Positions 7,238-15,174 of a stretch of 64,000 nucleotides of DNA are shown one piece after another. Within the stretch, counting starts at the first letter, position 1. Each line of letters starts with the position of its first letter. A program made the position numbers and the translations under genes. The notes under the pieces were generated by a model, which was not told where the DNA came from, did no database searches, and worked only from the letters and a program-made list of their open reading frames with translations. This DNA comes from Bacillota bacterium (GTDB lineage Bacteria > Bacillota > Clostridia > Christensenellales > SZUA-584). The stretch covers positions 62,001-126,000 of the forward strand of contig JAEZKQ010000024.1 in assembly GCA_023436115.1 (NCBI GenBank). Reading direction: 5' to 3'.

Positions 7238-9154
7238 TCAAGTTAACTCATGTGCCTGTTCCCAAGACAGCATGAGTGTGTCAATTTCTGTCTGGAGACA
7301 CTCGTAATCACCGGAAAGCGCTGCAATCTGTTCACTGTCCATATGCGACGGATCGGCAAGCTGCGCTTCTATTTTGGCAAGCTGTTCTTCGGCCTGCGTG
7401 ATATCATTCTCAATTTGCTTAATACGCTTTTTGGCTTCGCGTTGGGCCTGTTCTTTTTCCTTCTCCAGCCGTTTTTGTTTGACAGCCGCTGTTTTGGTGA
7501 TACCCGTATCGGCTGTATCCTCCGGCATGCGCAAGCGCTCCAGCGCGTTTAAGTAATCGCTCCAATTGCCGCTGTATGAGCGAAGCGTCTCGTCTTTGAG
7601 CTCCAGCACACGCGTGGCGACCTTGTTTATAAAATAGCGGTCGTGGCTGACAAAGAGCACAGTCCCGTCATAGTGGCACAGCGCGTCTTCCAGCATCTCG
7701 CGGCTGTTCATATCCAGGTGGTTTGTCGGCTCGTCGAGCAGCAGCAGATTATCCTGCCCCAGCATGAGCTTGAGCAAAGACAGCCGACCCTTCTCTCCGC
7801 CGGACAACGCCGATACGGGCTTGAAAACATCGTCGCCGAAAAACAGAAATGATGCCAGCTTACTGCGTAATTCCCCGTCCGACATTGCCGGATAATCTCC
7901 GCGCATCTCTTCAATGACAGTATACCGACTGTTTAAATTCTCCTGCATCTGATCGTAATATCCGATAGAAATGCCTGTTCCGGTCAATATCTCACCTCTA
8001 TTTGGTGCCAGCCGCCGTGCGGCAATACGCAGCAGGGTTGTTTTCCCAACGCCGTTTGGCCCCACAAGCGCGGCGCGCTCCCCCTTATAAAGGTGCAGGC
8101 TGATATCGGAAAACAAAACCGGCGCGCCCGGCCAGGCCATCAAGACACTGTCCAGCATCAATACATCGCTGCTGCCGCGAGACGACGTGTTCAGACGCAA
8201 TGATATACGCCCCTGCTCGCTCTCAGGCCTGTCCACCTTTTCCATTTTATCGAGCAACGTTTGACGTGCCTGGGCTTTGATAAAGTTCTTACCTCCGCCG
8301 ATGCGCCCCCAAGTCGTATACTGATCGATAACTTTTTGCTGGCGGGCAATCTCGCGCTGGTTATGCTCGTACGCTTTTTGCTGCAGTCGGCGCTTTTCCT
8401 CACGCTGCGCCATATAAGCGGTGTAGTTACCGATATATGTATCAATTCTACCGCTGTGCAGCTCGGCAATATGCGTGCATGTCTGATCGAGAAACCACCT
8501 GTCATGCGATACGAGCACCACGGCGCCTTTCCATGTTTTCAAATACCCTTCGAGCCAGCATACCGCATCGGTATCAAGGTGGTTGGTGGGTTCGTCAAGC
8601 AGCAGCAGATCGGGTTTTTCCAGCAGCAGCTTCGCAAGCATCAGCCGCGAGCGCTGACCGCCGGAAAGTGTGTTGACCGCACGTTCATAAATTTCTTCAT
8701 TAAGCCCAAGGCCTTTAAGGACACCGTTTATGGCGCTTTTGTATCCGTAGCCGCCTGCTTCCTCGAAAGCCTGAGTCGTTTCCTCATATTCACGCGAAAT
8801 GCGCTGCCAAGCTGGCGTATCCTCCGCCGCCGCTTCCATGTCGTGTTCCAGCTCACGCATGCGTTCTTCCAGCGCAAAAGCGCGGCTGAATACCTCCAGC
8901 ATGGTATTCCAGACCGTTTCCTGTGTACCTTCGGATACTTCCTGTTTCAAATATCCGGCGGCTGCCGGCATGCTGATCGTACCGTCGTCGGCCGTCAATT
9001 CGCCGCAAATAATACGCAGAAGTGTTGTTTTGCCAGCGCCGTTGGGACCCACAAGCCCCATGCGCATATCATCTGTCAGCGTCAGAGAGACGCTTTCCAG
9101 CACTGTATCGGCGCCAAAACTTTTGGCTATATCTTTAAGCGACAAAGCAATCAT
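7238..9154 (-). CDS. ABC-F family ATPase (YdiF-like)
   Basis: This 638-residue protein has two ATP-binding cassettes and no membrane domain. Walker A sites are GPNGAGKTTLLR (about residue 36) and GPNGVGKTTLLR (about residue 364). The signatures are LSGGQRSRLMLAK and LSGGEKGRLSLLK, each followed by LLLLDEPTNHLD. A charged linker joins the cassettes and a C-terminal coiled coil (KQKRLEKEKEQAQREAKKR) follows. ABC-F proteins act on the ribosome, some as antibiotic-resistance factors, others as translation factors. Length and tail resemble YdiF-type housekeeping members. GGAGG precedes the ATG. The subgroup is inferred; the family is certain. Confidence 0.92.
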   Translation of the reverse strand: MIALSLKDIAKSFGADTVLESVSLTLTDDMRMGLVGPNGAGKTTLLRIICGELTADDGTISMPAAAGYLKQEVSEGTQETVWNTMLEVFSRAFALEERMRELEHDMEAAAEDTPAWQRISREYEETTQAFEEAGGYGYKSAINGVLKGLGLNEEIYERAVNTLSGGQRSRLMLAKLLLEKPDLLLLDEPTNHLDTDAVCWLEGYLKTWKGAVVLVSHDRWFLDQTCTHIAELHSGRIDTYIGNYTAYMAQREEKRRLQQKAYEHNQREIARQQKVIDQYTTWGRIGGGKNFIKAQARQTLLDKMEKVDRPESEQGRISLRLNTSSRGSSDVLMLDSVLMAWPGAPVLFSDISLHLYKGERAALVGPNGVGKTTLLRIAARRLAPNRGEILTGTGISIGYYDQMQENLNSRYTVIEEMRGDYPAMSDGELRSKLASFLFFGDDVFKPVSALSGGEKGRLSLLKLMLGQDNLLLLDEPTNHLDMNSREMLEDALCHYDGTVLFVSHDRYFINKVATRVLELKDETLRSYSGNWSDYLNALERLRMPEDTADTGITKTAAVKQKRLEKEKEQAQREAKKRIKQIENDITQAEEQLAKIEAQLADPSHMDSEQIAALSGDYECLQTEIDTLMLSWEQAHELT

Positions 9155-9244
9155 GCCGAATCCTCCAAAAAAACTTAAAGCCCATTATAACTGAAACGCA
9201 TACAAAAATAAAGCACACAGCCTTTATGTGACATGTATGTAACG

Positions 9245-9904
9245 TTATAGTTGAAAAATAGTGAAAGGATCAAAATCCGGCTTCGCAGAAAAACAAAGCT
9301 TTTCACCTGTGGTCAGGTGGTTAAAGCCGATTTGTTCGGCAAACAGCGCAAGCGGCGCTTTCACATCACGGGGGCCGTATTTCATATCCCCGTAGACAGA
9401 CGCGCCAACCGCATTCAATTGGGCGCGTATCTGGTGAAACCGTCCGGTCAGCAGCTGGATGCGCACAAGATACAGACTATTCTTTTGATCCAGCAGCACA
9501 TAGTTAAGCCCGGCTTTTTTTGCGCCCGGCGTATGTTCACTTACCACATGTGCCGTATGCGTTCTCTCGTCCTTTTTAAGATAATGCCATAAAATGCCCT
9601 GTGTATCCGGCGGCGGCCCCGTCAGCACTGCCAGATACTTTTTTTCAAATAAACCGTCGCGAATCTGGGCTGACAGACGCGCGGCAGCCTTGGACGTGCG
9701 CGCAAAAACCATCACACCGCTCGTCGGCCTGTCCAAGCGGTGGACAAGACCCAAATAAACATTGCCCGGTTTTTGGTATTTTTCACCGATATAAGCTTTG
9801 CATAATGAGAGCATGTCCTTATCGCCCGATTCGTCAGCTTGTGAGGGTATGCCATACGGCTTTTGCACCACAAGCAGATGATTATCTTCATAGATCACTT
9901 TCAC
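9245..9904 (-). CDS. RluA-family RNA pseudouridine synthase
   Basis: This 219-residue enzyme isomerises uridine to pseudouridine in rRNA or tRNA. The catalytic motif is GLVHRLDRPTSGVMVFART, with the invariant aspartate in HRLDRPTSG. There is no S4 domain. I place the start at GTG 9904, giving VKVIYEDNHLLVVQKP, because it overlaps the upstream methyltransferase stop as GTGA and has GGTGG upstream; a start at 9931 would add nine unconserved residues. The pairing suggests two RNA modifiers made together; the target base is not predictable. Confidence 0.87.
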   Translation of the reverse strand: MKVIYEDNHLLVVQKPYGIPSQADESGDKDMLSLCKAYIGEKYQKPGNVYLGLVHRLDRPTSGVMVFARTSKAAARLSAQIRDGLFEKKYLAVLTGPPPDTQGILWHYLKKDERTHTAHVVSEHTPGAKKAGLNYVLLDQKNSLYLVRIQLLTGRFHQIRAQLNAVGASVYGDMKYGPRDVKAPLALFAEQIGFNHLTTGEKLCFSAKPDFDPFTIFQL

Positions 9905-10749
9905 GCCTGCCACCTGGCTGTGGTGCCGCACGGCAAATAAACGCTGGAATCCTGCTGCGGCAGAACAAGCGTATCCGAATCAATTCGTCCCTGCCCGCCC
10001 AGGCAAAGCGCAAGCATATTGCGTGTGACCACGTCGGAAAGGCCCGTGGTATACGAATTCACAATAAAGAAAAGCGGGTTATCGCTGAGCAGCTTCACGC
10101 AGTCCTGTATCAGCGGGAACAGGTTATCTTCTATCTTCCACACGCCGCTGGTGCTGCGTCCATACGATGGCGGGTCCATAACGATTGCGTCGTAAACGCT
10201 GCCCCGGCGTTGTTCTCGCAGCACGAATTTATGGCAGTCGTCCGCGATAAAGCGCACGGATCTATCCTCCAGCCCCGAGAGCTTCACGTTTTCCTTTGCC
10301 CAATCGTTCATGCTCTTTGCCGCGTCCACATGCACAACAGACGCCCCTGCGGCGAGGGCCGCCAAGGTTGCCCCTCCCGTGTAGGCAAACAGGTTAAGCA
10401 GACGGACAGGGCGCGCTGCTTTACTAATGCTCTGTGCAATAAACTCCCAATTGACGGCTTGCTCCGGAAACACGCCGATATGCTTAAAGCCCGTGGGACG
10501 CACAAAAAATTTAAGCTGTCCGACTGACAGCGTCCACCGGTCGGGCACTTTTTTTATAAGCCGCCAGCTGCCGCCGCCTGTCTGGCTGCGGTCGTAAATG
10601 GCATGCGGATGCCAAAGCTTTGGGTTGCTGCGTTCCCAAATCACCTGCGGGTCGGGCCGCTGCAGCAAAATGCCGCCCACGTTCTCAAGTTTTTCTCCGC
10701 CGCCTGTATCGAGTACGGCATAATCTCCCGTTTGTTTTGCTATGTACAT
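9901..10749 (-). CDS. Class I SAM-dependent methyltransferase, RlmI-like
   Basis: This 282-residue protein has the SAM-binding motif NLFAYTGGATLAALAAGA, then VVHVDAAKSMNDWAKEN and the catalytic-type loop VMDPPSYGR. This resembles the methyltransferase half of rRNA cytosine-5 methyltransferases of the RlmI/RlmK type, without a PUA domain. ATG 10749 is chosen because GGAGG lies six bases upstream; that site is inside the frame extending to 10764. It overlaps the following pseudouridine synthase by four bases. Substrate not established; rRNA is the likely one. Confidence 0.8.
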   Translation of the reverse strand: MYIAKQTGDYAVLDTGGGEKLENVGGILLQRPDPQVIWERSNPKLWHPHAIYDRSQTGGGSWRLIKKVPDRWTLSVGQLKFFVRPTGFKHIGVFPEQAVNWEFIAQSISKAARPVRLLNLFAYTGGATLAALAAGASVVHVDAAKSMNDWAKENVKLSGLEDRSVRFIADDCHKFVLREQRRGSVYDAIVMDPPSYGRSTSGVWKIEDNLFPLIQDCVKLLSDNPLFFIVNSYTTGLSDVVTRNMLALCLGGQGRIDSDTLVLPQQDSSVYLPCGTTARWQA

Positions 10750-10842
10750 GATCGTCCTCCGCATATCATGATACCATTGCCAAACGCTTTTTGAAAGACA
10801 AAGATCAAGTTATTACCATCGGTGCGGATGCTTAATTAACTC

Positions 10843-10871
10843 TTTACTATTTTAGCAAGCTAAATTATAAT
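10843..10871 (+). promoter_or_regulatory. Promoter of the amino-acid ABC operon
   Basis: TTTACT (10843-10848), 17 bases, then a perfect TATAAT (10866-10871), 45 bases before the ATG. The -35 matches four of six consensus bases. No riboswitch or T-box was recognised in the short leader. Confidence 0.5.
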
Positions 10872-10916
10872 ACACGTGTATTTCATTTTTACTACGAACA
10901 AGGAGGAACATATAAA

Positions 10917-11813
10917 ATGAAGAAATTGTTAATCACCATATTGGCTGTGATGATGGTATTGTCTTTCGCGGCATGTGCAGCGCCTGCCAACGAAGTCGAT
11001 GTTGACATCGAAGAGACACAGACCGCCGAGGCGCCTGCAGAAGAACCGACTGAACCTGCCGCCGAAGAATCCAACGCTGCCGAAGACCTGTCTTGGAAGT
11101 CTATTGAAGAGAAGGGTTCTTTTATCCTTGGTTTCGATCAGGCTTTTCCACCCATGGGCTTTAAAGACGATAACGGGGAATATGTCGGTTTTGATATCGA
11201 CATGGCCAAGGAAGTGGCTTCGCGTCTTGGTCTTGAACTTAAACTGCAGCCGGTTGATTGGGAAGCCAAGGTAATGGAGATGGACAATGGAAACGTCGAT
11301 CTTATTTGGAACGGTCTTACAATCAATGAGAAGAATAAAAAAGGTATGCTTTTTTCCGAACCGTATATGAACAACCGACAGATTATTGTCGTTGCTGCGG
11401 ATTCTGATATCACAAGCATCGCCGATCTCGCCGGCAAGTCGGTTGCTGCACAGATTGATTCGAGCGGTCTGGCTGCCATTGAGGCTCAGCCGGAGGTGAT
11501 GGATACCTTTGGTGAACTCATACAAAGCCCCGACTACGTCTCTGCGTTCATGGAGCTAAAGCAGGGAACAGTCGATGCTGTTGTGGTCGACGAAATTTTC
11601 GGCAAATACTATATCACTCAAGAAAATGCGACTAATGTTTACAAAGTTCTTGATGATAGCTTTGGTGATGAGCAATATGGTATTGGATTCCGTATGAATG
11701 ATATTGCTTTTAGGGATAAAATTCAGGAAACCATCAATGCTATGATAGCGGATGGAACCGCTGCAGAAATATCTAATAAGTGGTTTAGTGACAATATCGT
11801 TATCGGAGGCTAA
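10917..11813 (+). CDS. Amino-acid ABC transporter substrate-binding lipoprotein
   Basis: This 298-residue protein starts with a lipoprotein signal peptide (MKKLLITILAVMM..., cysteine in SFAAC near residue 20), then an acidic Ala/Glu/Pro-rich linker to about residue 55. The bilobal binding domain follows, with FILGFDQAFPPMGFKD, GFDIDMAKEVASRLG and DLIWNGLTI. This is the polar amino-acid family (SBP_bac_3). Aromatic and acidic positions fit a polar amino acid or cystine, but the ligand cannot be told from sequence. GGAGG (10903-10907) precedes the ATG. It heads an operon with a permease and an ATPase. Confidence 0.93.
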   Translation: MKKLLITILAVMMVLSFAACAAPANEVDVDIEETQTAEAPAEEPTEPAAEESNAAEDLSWKSIEEKGSFILGFDQAFPPMGFKDDNGEYVGFDIDMAKEVASRLGLELKLQPVDWEAKVMEMDNGNVDLIWNGLTINEKNKKGMLFSEPYMNNRQIIVVAADSDITSIADLAGKSVAAQIDSSGLAAIEAQPEVMDTFGELIQSPDYVSAFMELKQGTVDAVVVDEIFGKYYITQENATNVYKVLDDSFGDEQYGIGFRMNDIAFRDKIQETINAMIADGTAAEISNKWFSDNIVIGG

Positions 11814-11826
11814 TCTTAATGATTTT

Positions 11827-11857
11827 ACAGGCAGGCTTTCCGTTTAAGCCTGCCTGT
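11827..11857 (+). terminator. Intercistronic hairpin after the binding-protein gene
   Basis: A perfect 12-bp stem, ACAGGCAGGCTT with AAGCCTGCCTGT, closes a 7-base loop 14 bases past the stop. It is followed by ATTTACTT rather than a clean T run, so it probably terminates only partly or protects the upstream message from decay. Binding proteins are usually made in excess over the permease. Confidence 0.6.
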
Positions 11858-11863
11858 ATTTAC

Positions 11864-11920
11864 TTAACAATTTGCAATTGCTTTTACTTCATGCTATTAG
11901 AAGCGTTTGCAAATTGTTAA
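11864..11920 (+). promoter_or_regulatory. Second inverted repeat ending just before the permease ribosome site
   Basis: TTAACAATTTGCAA (11864-11877) pairs perfectly with TTGCAAATTGTTAA (11907-11920) across a 29-base loop that contains a further CTTC/GAAG pairing. The right arm ends three bases before AGGAG (11924-11928). The position suggests an mRNA structure affecting permease translation, or an operator; neither is proven. Confidence 0.5.
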
Positions 11921-11934
11921 ATCAGGAGTGGGTT

Positions 11935-12597
11935 ATGGAATATTTTCAGGATTTAAGTAAGCTTGGTAGCCTGCTTGAGCAAATGCTTGGCGGTACGTTA
12001 ATCACGTTGGAAGTCTGGGCATTTACTCTCTTGTTTGCGCTCCCTTTGGGGCTGCTAATATGTCAAATGCGCCTTTCGAAGAACCGAGTTTTGGGCGGAA
12101 TCTCTAAAGCGTACATATTTTACTTTCGTGGAACGCCATTGATGCTTCAGTTGTTATTTATGTATTTTGGTGTGCCATTATTGCTGGGTATTAAGCTCGA
12201 TAGAGTTTTTGCAGCCATACTTGCTTTCATTCTTAATTATGCAGCTTATTTTTCTGAGATTTACCGCGGTGGCATTCAGTCCATTCCAAAGGGCCAATAC
12301 GAAGCTGCTCATGTTCTTGGACTTTCCGGCAAAGTAACTTTTGCTAAAATTATATTACCGCAAGTCATCAAGCGTATACTTCCGCCAATGGGAAACGAAG
12401 TGATAACACTTGTGAAAGATACGGCTCTGATTTATGCTTTGGCGATCAATGAGCTGCTAATGGAAGCCAAGATTGCGGTTATGCGCGAAAGCACGATCAT
12501 TCCGTTTGTGGTCGCCGCGATATTCTATCTTGTCATGACGGGTCTTCTGACAAGGCTTTTATCAGTGACTGAGCGCAAGTTCTCGTATTACAGGTAG
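11935..12597 (+). CDS. Amino-acid ABC transporter permease
   Basis: This 220-residue inner-membrane protein belongs to the His/Glu/Gln/Arg permease group. It shows an N-terminal membrane segment with GGTLITLEVWAFTLLFALPL, the RGTPLMLQLLFMYFG motif and the EAA loop EAAHVLGLSGKVTFAKIILP that contacts the ATPase. ATG 11935 is used because AGGAG precedes it at seven bases and the sequence then starts as the family does; an upstream in-frame ATG at 11872 lies inside the hairpin. It is followed by the ATPase gene after ten bases. Confidence 0.93.
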   Translation: MEYFQDLSKLGSLLEQMLGGTLITLEVWAFTLLFALPLGLLICQMRLSKNRVLGGISKAYIFYFRGTPLMLQLLFMYFGVPLLLGIKLDRVFAAILAFILNYAAYFSEIYRGGIQSIPKGQYEAAHVLGLSGKVTFAKIILPQVIKRILPPMGNEVITLVKDTALIYALAINELLMEAKIAVMRESTIIPFVVAAIFYLVMTGLLTRLLSVTERKFSYYR

Positions 12598-12607
12598 GGA
12601 GATTATT

Positions 12608-13363
12608 ATGCTGAAAGCAACGAACATAAAAAAGAATTTTGGTAAGCTCGAGGTGCTTAAAGGCGTAGACCTTGAGGTGCATAAAGGCGATGTGATCGCC
12701 ATCATCGGGCCGTCCGGCTCGGGGAAAAGCACTTTTCTGCGCTGCATCAATCTGTTGGAAACGGTAGACGGCGGCAGCCTCGAGATAGACGGCGAGTATC
12801 TATTCCGTCAGGAAGGCCACAAGACGCATTATGCCGACCCTACTAAGAAGCGCATACTGCGCAAGAAGCTGGGCATGGTGTTTCAGGATTTTAATCTTTT
12901 CCCGCACTTAAGCGTGATGCAAAACCTTATGCTCGCACCTTTGCAGGAGGATAACGCCGACAAACAGGCCATCGAAGACAGCTGCCGTGAACTGCTCAAT
13001 AAGGTTGGGCTTTCAAGCAAGGAGAGAAGCTATCCGTGTGAACTGTCCGGCGGGCAGCAGCAGCGTGTGGCGATTGCGCGCGCATTGGCGCTTCGCCCCG
13101 AGATACTGTGTTTCGACGAGCCCACATCCGCGCTGGATCCGGAGCTGACAGGCGAGGTTTTGTCCGTCATGAAGCAGCTGGCGGGCGAGCATATGACCAT
13201 GGTCGTCGTCACGCACGAAATGGGATTTGCGGGCGAGGTGGCCAACGAAGTGGTGTTCATGGATGAAGGCCTCGTGGTGGAACGCGGTACACCCTCCGAG
13301 GTGCTGCGCAATCCGTCTCAGCAGCGCACGCGTGATTTCATGAGCAAGCTGCTGACGGTTTGA
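12608..13363 (+). CDS. Amino-acid ABC transporter ATP-binding protein
   Basis: This 251-residue ATPase energises the importer. Walker A is GPSGSGKSTFLR (about residue 35), the Q-loop lies in GMVFQDFNLFPHLSV, the signature is ELSGGQQQRVAIARAL and Walker B is ILCFDEPTSALDP, followed by the switch histidine in VVVTHEMGFA. It is the GlnQ type. It completes the binding protein-permease-ATPase operon. A pair of GC-rich hairpins begins about 20 bases after the stop. Confidence 0.95.
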   Translation: MLKATNIKKNFGKLEVLKGVDLEVHKGDVIAIIGPSGSGKSTFLRCINLLETVDGGSLEIDGEYLFRQEGHKTHYADPTKKRILRKKLGMVFQDFNLFPHLSVMQNLMLAPLQEDNADKQAIEDSCRELLNKVGLSSKERSYPCELSGGQQQRVAIARALALRPEILCFDEPTSALDPELTGEVLSVMKQLAGEHMTMVVVTHEMGFAGEVANEVVFMDEGLVVERGTPSEVLRNPSQQRTRDFMSKLLTV

Positions 13364-13384
13364 TTTTGTTATAAGGTTATTTTA

Positions 13385-13433
13385 TCTGAGGGCGCTGCCC
13401 TCAGACTCCCGCCAAAGGGAGACATCCCTTTGG
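13385..13433. repeat. Double GC-rich palindromic element
   Basis: Two adjacent 9-bp hairpins: TCTGAGGGC/GCCCTCAGA with a 3-base loop, then CCAAAGGGA/TCCCTTTGG with a 4-base loop, joined by CTCCCG. No T run follows, so it is not a standard terminator. Its form resembles intergenic palindromic units repeated in other clostridial genomes; no second copy occurs in this window. Confidence 0.55.
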
Positions 13434-13496
13434 ATACATGATTACTATTCCCAAATACATGCATTAGCTGATCTTTACATTCCCCTTCAACATCTT

Positions 13497-13766
13497 CTAG
13501 TTCAAATCTACTAATCTACTAATTATCCTTGGCGCGAAGTCATCAAGAAAACATGATAATAATATATATCTAAGGTTAGTTACCGATTCCATCCAGTCCT
13601 TTCTATTTGAATTTTCATGAAATTCTTTGATAAATTGCGTACCACCTGAAGTTGGTATTACAGTCCATCCTTCGATAGTCATATTAAAATTATACATATG
13701 AAATACGGGAACCAACACATGTGCTTTAACTCTGAATGGCTGATAATTATTATTAATATTTTGCAT
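13497..13766 (-). CDS. Orphan small ORF, unknown function
   Basis: An 89-residue frame starting MQNINNNYQPFRVKAHVLV and containing MTIEGWTVIPTSGGTQFI. I recognise no family. GAGGT lies six bases before the ATG, in favour of translation. Base composition is clearly more A/T rich than the flanking genes, which suggests acquired or decaying sequence. It stands alone between hairpin elements and may not be a gene. Confidence 0.4.
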   Translation of the reverse strand: MQNINNNYQPFRVKAHVLVPVFHMYNFNMTIEGWTVIPTSGGTQFIKEFHENSNRKDWMESVTNLRYILLSCFLDDFAPRIISRLVDLN

Positions 13767-13828
13767 TTGTTACCTCAATATAAAATTAACAATTCGACAT
13801 ATATATCCATTTTCCCCTGAAATGTAGA

Positions 13829-13860
13829 TAAAAAGCCATGCCGCGTCAACGGGATGGCTT
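13829..13860 (-). terminator. Terminator of the macAB-like operon
   Basis: On the minus strand AAGCCATCCCG and CGGCATGGCTT pair with one C/C mismatch around a 6-base loop, followed by TTTATC. It lies 150 bases beyond the permease stop, after three further hairpins. Confidence 0.55.
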
Positions 13861-13885
13861 AACTGCTAAATAACATCTAATTATT

Positions 13886-13919
13886 GTGGGCAAGTCGGGC
13901 TTTTGCCCGACTTGCCCAC
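13886..13919. repeat. Perfect 15-bp palindromic hairpin
   Basis: GTGGGCAAGTCGGGC and GCCCGACTTGCCCAC flank a TTTT loop. The stem is perfect and GC rich in an otherwise A/T-rich stretch, with no T run on either side. Confidence 0.65.
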
Positions 13920-13925
13920 TCCTTA

Positions 13926-13968
13926 CGGTTTTGCGATGTTTCAAGCTAACAAGGAACAAGCAAAACCG
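13926..13968. repeat. Inverted repeat CGGTTTTGC/GCAAAACCG
   Basis: Perfect 9-bp arms at 13926-13934 and 13960-13968 with a 25-base loop, lying between two other hairpins. Confidence 0.4.
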
Positions 13969-13974
13969 GTCAAC

Positions 13975-14001
13975 TGGCGGAAAACCATAGGTTTTTCGCC
14001 A
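13975..14001. repeat. Hairpin next to the macB-like stop codon
   Basis: TGGCGGAAAACC and GGTTTTTCGCCA pair over 12 positions with one G-T wobble and an ATA loop, ending nine bases from the permease stop. No T run follows on the minus strand. Confidence 0.45.
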
Positions 14002-14010
14002 AGCGTAAGC

Positions 14011-15174
14011 CTATTCGTATCTCAGCGCGTCGATCGGCTTTAATGTGGCGGCCTTGTTGGCCGGATAAATACCGAACACCACACCCACAAACGCCGAGAA
14101 CCCCAGCGCGAGCGCAATCGTCCCGGCCGACATGCCCATGGATATCTCCATCGCCGTGCCGATCACCTGAAGGCCTAAGTAACTTAAACCGATGCCGATA
14201 ATGCCGCCCGCAACGGAGAGCACAACCGCCTCAACAAGGAACTGGGAGAGAATGTCCGTACGCTGTGCGCCGATGGCCTTTCGTATACCGATCTCGCGCG
14301 TACGCTCGGTGACAGACACCAGCATGATGTTCATAATGCCGATTCCGCCTACAAGCAGCGATATCGCCGCAATACCGGAAAGCAGTATCGTCATCACACC
14401 CATCACCTCGTTCATCACTTCGATGATCGAGCTTTGGTTGATTATGATATAATCCTCGTCATCACCCAACTCGCGTATCAGGAAGTCGTCCGTCGCATCC
14501 TCCGCCGCATCCACCATATCGGGAGACGCTGCGGACACATAGATCGTGCTAAATTCCTTGTTGGTAAACAGCCGCTGCGCCGTGGTCAGCGGTATCAATA
14601 TCGTGGTATCCTTGTTGGCCAGCATCGTGTCCGACGCTTCCAGCAACCCCACCACTGTGAAATCATAGCCTTGTATCTCGAGCGTGTTGCCGATACAGTT
14701 TTCGGTGCCGAAAAGCTCATCCGCCACATCGATGCCGACCACGGCATTATACGTATGCGCCTCCACGTCGATATCACAGACAAAACGGCCCTGTTTAATC
14801 ACCTGACCTGTGATCTGCTGATAGCTTTCCGTCACACCCTCCACATTATAATCGCCATCCTCCACACCCGCCGTGACGTTCGTCGTGCGGGAAACGATGC
14901 CTGTCACGCCGTATATGGACGGTTCCTCCTCAAGCTTAGCTAAATCGCTCATTGTGAGGTAAGATGGCTGTGTACCGGTCATGGATACCTGCAGAAGGTT
15001 GGAGCCCAGGCTTTCGATCTGCCCCGTTATCTCGCCTGTCGCGCCCTGAACCACCGATATCAGCAGCGTCACGGCAATCACGCCGATGATGATACCCAGC
15101 ATCGTGAGAAACGAACGCATTTTGTTGCCCTTAAGAGCCATAAACGCCATTTTAAGCGCTTGTGAAAACTTCAT
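14011..15174 (-). CDS. MacB-type ABC transporter permease
   Basis: This 387-residue protein has one N-terminal membrane helix (MAFMALKGNKMRSFLTMLGI), a large extracellular MacB-PCD domain (about residues 45-240) and three C-terminal helices of the FtsX type. VTERTREIGIRKAIGAQRTD is the conserved coupling loop. Such exporters drive substrates by mechanotransmission rather than a classical channel. The start overlaps the ATPase stop by four bases. Substrates in Gram-positive relatives include antimicrobial peptides; the one here is unknown. Confidence 0.92.
   Translation of the reverse strand: MKFSQALKMAFMALKGNKMRSFLTMLGIIIGVIAVTLLISVVQGATGEITGQIESLGSNLLQVSMTGTQPSYLTMSDLAKLEEEPSIYGVTGIVSRTTNVTAGVEDGDYNVEGVTESYQQITGQVIKQGRFVCDIDVEAHTYNAVVGIDVADELFGTENCIGNTLEIQGYDFTVVGLLEASDTMLANKDTTILIPLTTAQRLFTNKEFSTIYVSAASPDMVDAAEDATDDFLIRELGDDEDYIIINQSSIIEVMNEVMGVMTILLSGIAAISLLVGGIGIMNIMLVSVTERTREIGIRKAIGAQRTDILSQFLVEAVVLSVAGGIIGIGLSYLGLQVIGTAMEISMGMSAGTIALALGFSAFVGVVFGIYPANKAATLKPIDALRYE

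Noticed and set aside
8261..9178. 305-codon open frame antisense to the ABC-F gene
   Set aside because: Lies wholly opposite conserved ABC cassettes and its product resembles no family; it is a by-product of codon use.
9601..10527. 308-codon open frame antisense to the pseudouridine synthase and methyltransferase genes
   Set aside because: Overlaps two conserved genes and has unusual His/Arg/Cys-rich composition; not a gene.
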